Assembly (NCBI RefSeq): GCF_000282615.1
Contig: NZ_AKIY01000224.1
Span: 1 to 37,760 of the forward strand
Source: Bradyrhizobium sp. YR681
GTDB taxonomy: Bacteria > Pseudomonadota > Alphaproteobacteria > Rhizobiales > Xanthobacteraceae
Direction of reading: 5' to 3'
DNA: 37,760 nucleotides
This document shows positions 32,266-37,760 of the stretch, piece by piece. Below the pieces are notes generated by a model, which saw only the letters and a program-made list of their open reading frames with translations, was not told the origin of the DNA and searched no databases. The translations under genes and the position numbers were made by a program. How positions within the stretch are numbered: the first letter of the stretch is position 1; each line of letters starts with the position of its first letter.

Positions 32266-32667
32266 TTGGCGGTTAATATGTTGAACATCGCGGGCCTGGA
32301 AGGGCTCGACCAGCAGGCGCCGGTGGTGATGCTGAACCTGATGCGCTTCCACGCCCGCTCGCGCGACGGCGACGGCTCGGGCTGGGACGCGTATCTGCGC
32401 TACAGCGCGATCACCGTGCCGATGATCAAGGCCCGCGGCGGCACGCTGCTCTGGACCGGCGAGGCCAGGGCGATCGCCCTCGGCCCGCACGCAGGCAACG
32501 ATTGGGATTTCGTCGCGCTGGTGTTCTATCCGACCGTCGCGGCTTTTTTGGACATGATGACGTCAGAGTCCTACGAGCGCGAAGCCGACCCGCATCGCGT
32601 CAACGGCTGCGCCGAGCACGTGATCATTGCGACGAGCGAGGCGTACAGCAAGTTCAAGGCGAAGTGA
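32266..32667 (+). CDS. DUF1330-like small protein (TTG start)
   Basis: This protein is about 133 aa, with LDQQAPVVMLNLMRFHARS (a DUF1330-type opening), YSAITVPMIKARGGTLLWTGEAR and WDFVALVFYPTVAAFLDMMTSESY. The fold is dimeric ferredoxin-like and the function is unknown. The TTG at 32266 is chosen because GGGAGG ends 5 nt before it; the next ATG (32278) and an upstream ATG (32239) have poorer spacing. It lies between the two EamA paralogues and is convergent with the second. The residue pattern fits the family better than ABM monooxygenases. Confidence 0.82.
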   Translation: MAVNMLNIAGLEGLDQQAPVVMLNLMRFHARSRDGDGSGWDAYLRYSAITVPMIKARGGTLLWTGEARAIALGPHAGNDWDFVALVFYPTVAAFLDMMTSESYEREADPHRVNGCAEHVIIATSEAYSKFKAK

Positions 32668-32679
32668 TTGCGCTCTCTT

Positions 32680-32832
32680 ACCCTCTTGCCTTGTGGGAGA
32701 GGGGTGGCTCGCCGCGATAACGGCGAGACGGGTGAGGGGTCTCTCTCCGCGAGTCCAACTCTCACTTGTATTCGTGGATCAAACCCCTCATCCGGCGCTT
32801 TGCGCCACCTTCTCCCGCAACGGGAGAAGGAA
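32680..32832. repeat. Palindromic repeat cluster between convergent genes
   Basis: The block has CCCTCTTGCCTTGTGGGAGAGG, then CGCCGCGATAACGGCG, a GTGAGGGG stretch, a matching CCCCTCAT further on, and finally CTTCTCCCGCAACGGGAGAAGG (about 32810-32831). This is the same CTCTCCC/GGGAGAG family as 10560-10672 and 19400-19425, here as a composite. No gene is seen in 32668-32836. Confidence 0.65.
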
Positions 32833-32836
32833 GAAA

Positions 32837-33769
32837 TCACGCCGCCTGCTTCCTTGACGCCGCGAACACGCCCGACAGCACCAGCGCGAAGCCGATGAAG
32901 TGGAACGCCTGCGGGTGCTCGCCCAGGAACGCCATCGCCATGATCGAGCCGAACACCGGCACGACGTGGAAGAACGGCGCGGTGCGGTTGGCGCCGATCA
33001 GGCGCACGCCGCGATTGAAGCAGAGATAGGCGAGCGTCGAGGGGAACACCGCGACATAGAACAAGGTGAGCAGGTTCGGCGCGTCGAGCTTCATCACGGG
33101 CCGCGCGTACAGTTCCCAGATCTCCAGCGGGATGAGACAGGCCGCTCCCGCGCCGAAGGTGAAGGCGAGGAACGACAGGCCGTGCATTGCCGGCCGCTTC
33201 AGGCTCAGCACCGAATAGAGCGCGAACAGGATCAGCGCGACCATGAAGATCAGGTCGCCCTTGTTGAAGTCGATGTTCGACAGCGTGGTGAGGTCGCCGT
33301 GCAGCAGGATGATCAGCACGCCGCACATCGACAGCAACACGCCGAAGGCCTGTGCCGCGGTGAGGCGGATGCCGAGGATGGCCAGCGACCACAGCGCCAC
33401 GATCAGCGGCGCAGCAGACTGCAACAGAAGAGTGTTGAGCGCCTGGGTATGCTCCAGCGCCCAATATTGCAGCGTGTTGAAGCCGCCGATGCCGATGACC
33501 GAGAGCGTGATCATCAGGCCGAGCTTGCTGCGGATCGCGGGCCAGTCCTGCACCAGATGTTTCCAGGCGAACGGCAGGACCAGCAGGAACGCGAACAGCC
33601 AGCGCAGGAACGACAGCGTCACCGGCGGGATGTGGCCGGCGGCAAGGCGGCCGACGATGGCGTTGCCGGCCCAGCACAGCGCGGTGATGCTGAGCAGCAG
33701 ATAAGGCTGGTTGGCGATCCAGTTGTGGCCGGATGTCTCCGTGCTCGTGGTCTGGCCGGTGGCGGACAT
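32837..33769 (-). CDS. EamA/DMT-family transporter (second paralogue)
   Basis: This 310-aa protein has ten predicted helices and two EamA repeats (about residues 25-160 and 170-305). It shares near-identical segments with its neighbour at 31237-32172: NQPYLLLS, EHTQALNTLLLQSAAPLIVALWSL vs YTEALNALLIQSAGPLFVALWSL, and FPSTLAYL(C/F)FNRGV. The pair arose by duplication. ATG 33769 gives MSATGQTTSTETSGHNW before the first helix. Substrate unknown. A small GC hairpin (33806-33829) precedes the gene. Confidence 0.92.
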   Translation of the reverse strand: MSATGQTTSTETSGHNWIANQPYLLLSITALCWAGNAIVGRLAAGHIPPVTLSFLRWLFAFLLVLPFAWKHLVQDWPAIRSKLGLMITLSVIGIGGFNTLQYWALEHTQALNTLLLQSAAPLIVALWSLAILGIRLTAAQAFGVLLSMCGVLIILLHGDLTTLSNIDFNKGDLIFMVALILFALYSVLSLKRPAMHGLSFLAFTFGAGAACLIPLEIWELYARPVMKLDAPNLLTLFYVAVFPSTLAYLCFNRGVRLIGANRTAPFFHVVPVFGSIMAMAFLGEHPQAFHFIGFALVLSGVFAASRKQAA

Positions 33770-33925
33770 TTTGATTGTTATGGCCCCGCGTCATACGCCG
33801 AGACCCCGGCCCGGCGATATCCGGGCCGGCTCATAGCCCGGCCCGTTCAAAGACACGGAAATGTGCCCGATATCAATGGGGCGAGGCGCATCGCCTCCAT
33901 GCGCGGGCGGCGGCCGGAACCTCGC

Positions 33926-36424
33926 TCAACCCTTCAGCCCGGCCCGGATCGCAAACGGCTTCAGCAGTTCGGCACAGGCGAGATAGACGACGACCAGAAG
34001 CGCGATGCCGGCCATCATGATCGGGGGCGGCGTAACAAAGCCGAACCATGTGCCGACCGGCGTGAACGGCAGCACCATCGCGACCAGCAAGGCAACCAGC
34101 GAGGAGGCGGACAGCACCGGATCGGGCCAGTTGCGCCACGGCCGGCCATTGGTGCGAATGATGAAGATCACGAAGATCTGCGTTGCCATGGATTCGACGA
34201 ACCAGGCGGTGCGGAATTCGTCCGGAGAGGCCTGGAACAGATAGAGCAGCGCGCCGAAGGTCAGGAAGTCGAACACCGAGGACAGTGGCCCCATGATGGC
34301 GGCGAAACGCACCAGCCGCGTCATGCTCCACACCTGCGGCTGCGCGGTCGCCTGGCGCGAGACCTGGTCGAAGGGAATGCCGAGCTCGGAGAGATCGTAG
34401 AGCAGGTTGTTGAGCAGGATCTGCGTTGGCAGCATCGGCAGGAATGGCAGCGCCATCGAGGCGACCGCCATCGACAGCATGTTGCCGAAATTCGAGCTCG
34501 CGCCCATGCGGACGTATTTCATGATGTTGGCGAAGGTGCGCCGGCCCTCTTCGACGCCGTCGGCGACGACTTCGAGATCGGAGGCGAGCAGGATGATGTC
34601 GGCGGCGGCTTGCGCGACGCCGCTCGCGCCTTCGACCGACAGGCCGATATCGGCGGCCTTCAGCGCCGGCGCGTCGTTGATGCCGTCGCCGAGGAAGCCG
34701 ATCACCGCGCCGCTTGCCTGCAGCGCCTTCACGATGCGCGACTTCTGATCGGGTGCCAGCCGGCCGTAGGCGTCGGTCGATTGCACCTGCACGGCCAGCG
34801 CATCGTCGCTGAGCGCGGCGATGTCGGCTCCCGACAGCACGCGGTCGGCGTTCAGCCCGACCAGGCCGGCGAGCCGCTTCACCACCACGGGATCGTCGCC
34901 CGACAGGATCTTCAGCGTGATGCCGCTTGCGGCGAGCCGTGCGATCGCGGCCGCGGCCGTCGGCTTCGGCGGGTCGGCAAAGGCGCAAAAGCCTTCGAAG
35001 ACGAGCCCGGTTTCGTCGGCGGTCTCGACCTCGCGCGTTGCGCCGGTCCACGGGCGCGACGCGACGGCGACGCTGCGCAGCCCCTCCGTCGCGAGCTCAT
35101 GCACCCGGGCGATCGCGCGGGTCCGGGCGCCGTCATCCATCACGCACAGCTCGAGCACCGCCTCCGGCGCGCCCTTGACTATCAGCAGCGCGCCTTCGGG
35201 ACCGGTCGCGAGCACCGATCCCAGCCGGCGCGAGAAGTCGAACGCCTGCCGGCCGGCCAGCGTCCAGCCCTGCGCGGCATCCGGCCGGCCGGCAACCAGC
35301 GCCGCATCGAGCGAGCCGCGATCGCCGCCGAGCGAGGCCGCGATGGCGCCGAGCTGCGCGGCGCGGGCGTCGTCCTTGCCCTCGGCGTCGAGACTTTTGG
35401 CCAGCGTGATCTCGGCCGAGGTCAGCGTGCCCGTCTTGTCCGTGCACAGCACCGTCATGGCGCCGAGATCGTGGATCGCGGCGAGGCGCTTGACGATCAC
35501 CTTGCGGCCGGCCATGCGCAGCGCGCCGCGCGACAGCGTCACCGTGGTGATCATCGGCAGCAGCTCCGGCGTCAGCCCGACCGCGAGCGCGACCGCGAAC
35601 AGCAGCGAATCCAGCACGGGCCGGCCGAACACGACGCGGACGGTGAGCACGACCAGCACCAGTGCCAGCGTGGCGCGCGCGATCACGAGGCCGAATTCGC
35701 GCAGATCGCGCTCGAACGGGGAGGGCGCCTGCGTCTCGGCAAGCGCGGAGGCCGCCGCGCCGAACACGGTGTCGCGGCCGGTCCTGATCACCAGCGCGAT
35801 CGCCTCGCCGGTCTGCGCCACGGCGCCGCGGAACAGCGCATTCGACGTGTCGTCGGCATCGGTGGCGGCACCGGCGCGCTTCTGCACCGGATAGGGCTCG
35901 CCCGTGAGCGCCGCTTCGCCCGCGGTGAAGGCGGTGCTCTCCAGCACCAGCGCGTCCGCAGGGATGATGTCGCCGGCGCGGACGCGCAGGAGATCGCCGG
36001 GAACGACGTGGTCGACGTCGATCTCGCGGAAGGCGCCGTCGCGCTTGACCTCGGCCTTGAGCGCCACCGAGCGGCGGAGGATCTCCGCGGCGCGGACCGC
36101 ATGGCCTTCCTGGATGGTGTCGAGCCCGATCGAGCCCGCGAGAATCAGCACGATGATGAGCCCGCCGATCTCGTCGCCGGTCAGCATCGAGACGATGCCG
36201 GCGACCAGCAGGATCAGCGACAGCGGCTCCAGCAGCCGGCGCAGGATCGCGCGCATCGCCCCCTCGATCCGCGGCGACGCATCGCTGTTCGGCCCGAAGC
36301 GGTCGAGGCGCTCGGCGGCTTCGGCCGCACTCAGGCCCTGCACGGAGCAGCCGAGCTCGGTGCAGAGCGCATCCGCCGGCAGGCGCCAGAATTGGCTCGC
36401 TTGGCTGCTCGGCGGCTTGGTCAC
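33926..36424 (-). CDS. mgtA: Mg2+-transporting P-type ATPase (P3B, MgtA-like)
   Basis: This 832-aa membrane pump for Mg2+ uptake has all core motifs: LTGEPYPV (actuator), the phosphorylation site CTDKTGTLT, KGAPE (nucleotide domain), and GDGINDAPALKAADIG (hinge). The P3B-type ending includes SSNFGNMLSMAVAS and LLNNLLYDLSELGIPFD, which point to the MgtA/MgtB class over other cation ATPases. The frame is open to a GTG at 36550. The GTG at 36424 (VTKPPSSQAS) gives the usual short cytoplasmic leader and is preferred; no strong ribosome binding site is seen at either. A 12-bp direct repeat lies just upstream. Confidence 0.92.
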   Translation of the reverse strand: MTKPPSSQASQFWRLPADALCTELGCSVQGLSAAEAAERLDRFGPNSDASPRIEGAMRAILRRLLEPLSLILLVAGIVSMLTGDEIGGLIIVLILAGSIGLDTIQEGHAVRAAEILRRSVALKAEVKRDGAFREIDVDHVVPGDLLRVRAGDIIPADALVLESTAFTAGEAALTGEPYPVQKRAGAATDADDTSNALFRGAVAQTGEAIALVIRTGRDTVFGAAASALAETQAPSPFERDLREFGLVIARATLALVLVVLTVRVVFGRPVLDSLLFAVALAVGLTPELLPMITTVTLSRGALRMAGRKVIVKRLAAIHDLGAMTVLCTDKTGTLTSAEITLAKSLDAEGKDDARAAQLGAIAASLGGDRGSLDAALVAGRPDAAQGWTLAGRQAFDFSRRLGSVLATGPEGALLIVKGAPEAVLELCVMDDGARTRAIARVHELATEGLRSVAVASRPWTGATREVETADETGLVFEGFCAFADPPKPTAAAAIARLAASGITLKILSGDDPVVVKRLAGLVGLNADRVLSGADIAALSDDALAVQVQSTDAYGRLAPDQKSRIVKALQASGAVIGFLGDGINDAPALKAADIGLSVEGASGVAQAAADIILLASDLEVVADGVEEGRRTFANIMKYVRMGASSNFGNMLSMAVASMALPFLPMLPTQILLNNLLYDLSELGIPFDQVSRQATAQPQVWSMTRLVRFAAIMGPLSSVFDFLTFGALLYLFQASPDEFRTAWFVESMATQIFVIFIIRTNGRPWRNWPDPVLSASSLVALLVAMVLPFTPVGTWFGFVTPPPIMMAGIALLVVVYLACAELLKPFAIRAGLKG

Positions 36425-36438
36425 GGCATGTCCGAAAA

Positions 36439-36463
36439 TGGAGGCCCAAACTGGAGGCCCAAA
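36439..36463. repeat. Tandem 12-bp direct repeat upstream of mgtA
   Basis: TGGAGGCCCAAA occurs at 36439-36450 and again at 36452-36463, a 13-base period; a partial third copy (TGGAGTC) starts near 36465. It lies 15-40 nt before the preferred mgtA start. It may be a regulator site or a slippage product; the 13-base spacing is not a codon multiple. Confidence 0.5.
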
Positions 36464-36750
36464 ATGGAGTCTCTGGGCCCCGGCAAGGGTAAGCTGCGGA
36501 GGTGACGGCGATCCCTCGACGATCCCTCCACTCTCTCTTGGCGCAATCACGGGCCGGGACGGTTGATGCGTGTCAATCCGGCTGCCGCCAGGCCGCCAAT
36601 GTTTCAGGATTTTAAGGGGATATCAAAGGCTTGGGCCGGCCTCCGGACCTCGAAAAAGCCCCCTTCATGCTTGCCTAGAGAGGCCGCTTCCTTTATCCGG
36701 TTGGCTGCCTTGCGTGCGAGCGGCCTCGGCTGCGGATTGGGCTGGGCGCA

Positions 36751-37760
<1,010 letters not shown>

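Noticed and set aside
32900..36505. A 1,201-codon open frame on the plus strand
   Set aside because: It runs antisense across the second EamA gene, the gap and nearly all of mgtA. It is Arg/His/Gln/Asp-rich with no recognisable domain, as expected for an antisense shadow in high-GC DNA.

Overview
The window looks like chromosome of a high-GC alphaproteobacterium, most likely Bradyrhizobium or a close relative. The reasons are the gene content and order (nirV-nirK / hemN / nnrR / nnrS; a hemP(hmuP)-hmuTUV / hmuR / hmuQ / exbBD-tonB heme cluster), FixK/Fnr-type TTG-N8-CAA boxes, and the GC-rich palindromic intergenic repeats scattered through it. No rRNA, tRNA, CRISPR, prophage or transposase was seen. 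The right edge cuts through purA.

Region 1 (1-6.4 kb) is a nitrite/NO module. It holds copper nitrite reductase NirK, its companion NirV, a small one-helix membrane protein of unknown function, a HemN-type coproporphyrinogen dehydrogenase, a 65-aa CxxC DUF1858 protein, the Crp/Fnr regulator NnrR and the membrane protein NnrS. Four TTG-N8-CAA boxes sit just upstream of these genes, two of them in divergent promoters, so the set reads as one low-oxygen/NO regulon. No NO reductase genes are present here.

Region 2 (6.5-10.6 kb) holds an ABM-fold protein, an AraC-family (OruR-like) regulator, a FixJ/NarL-type response regulator with Glu where the phospho-accepting Asp is expected, and an exported DUF4139 protein.

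Region 3 (10.7-19.4 kb) is a complete heme acquisition locus. One arm is hemP/hmuP-hmuT-hmuU-hmuV on the minus strand (translationally coupled). The divergent arm is hmuR (outer-membrane receptor), hmuQ (IsdG-type heme oxygenase), a HutX-like heme carrier, exbB, exbD and tonB. Heme crosses the outer membrane through HmuR powered by TonB-ExbBD, is taken over by HmuT-HmuUV, and is handled or opened in the cytoplasm by HutX/HmuQ.

Region 4 (19.4-28 kb) is a minus-strand run. It encodes a D-2-hydroxyacid dehydrogenase, a sugar-type ABC transporter (binding protein and two permeases, no ATPase), a Tat-exported metallo-beta-lactamase-fold protein, a Tat-exported Asp-nucleophile alpha/beta hydrolase, an exported DUF6130 protein and an exported phytase-like esterase domain protein.

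Region 5 (28-37.8 kb) holds a chemoreceptor whose promoter region has a perfect TTGAT-N4-ATCAA anaerobox, an orphan Bug-type binding protein, two paralogous EamA transporters around a DUF1330-type gene, a Mg2+-transporting P-type ATPase, and the 5' part of purA. Nearly every gap at an operon end carries a GC-rich inverted repeat. No gap exceeds about 300 bases.
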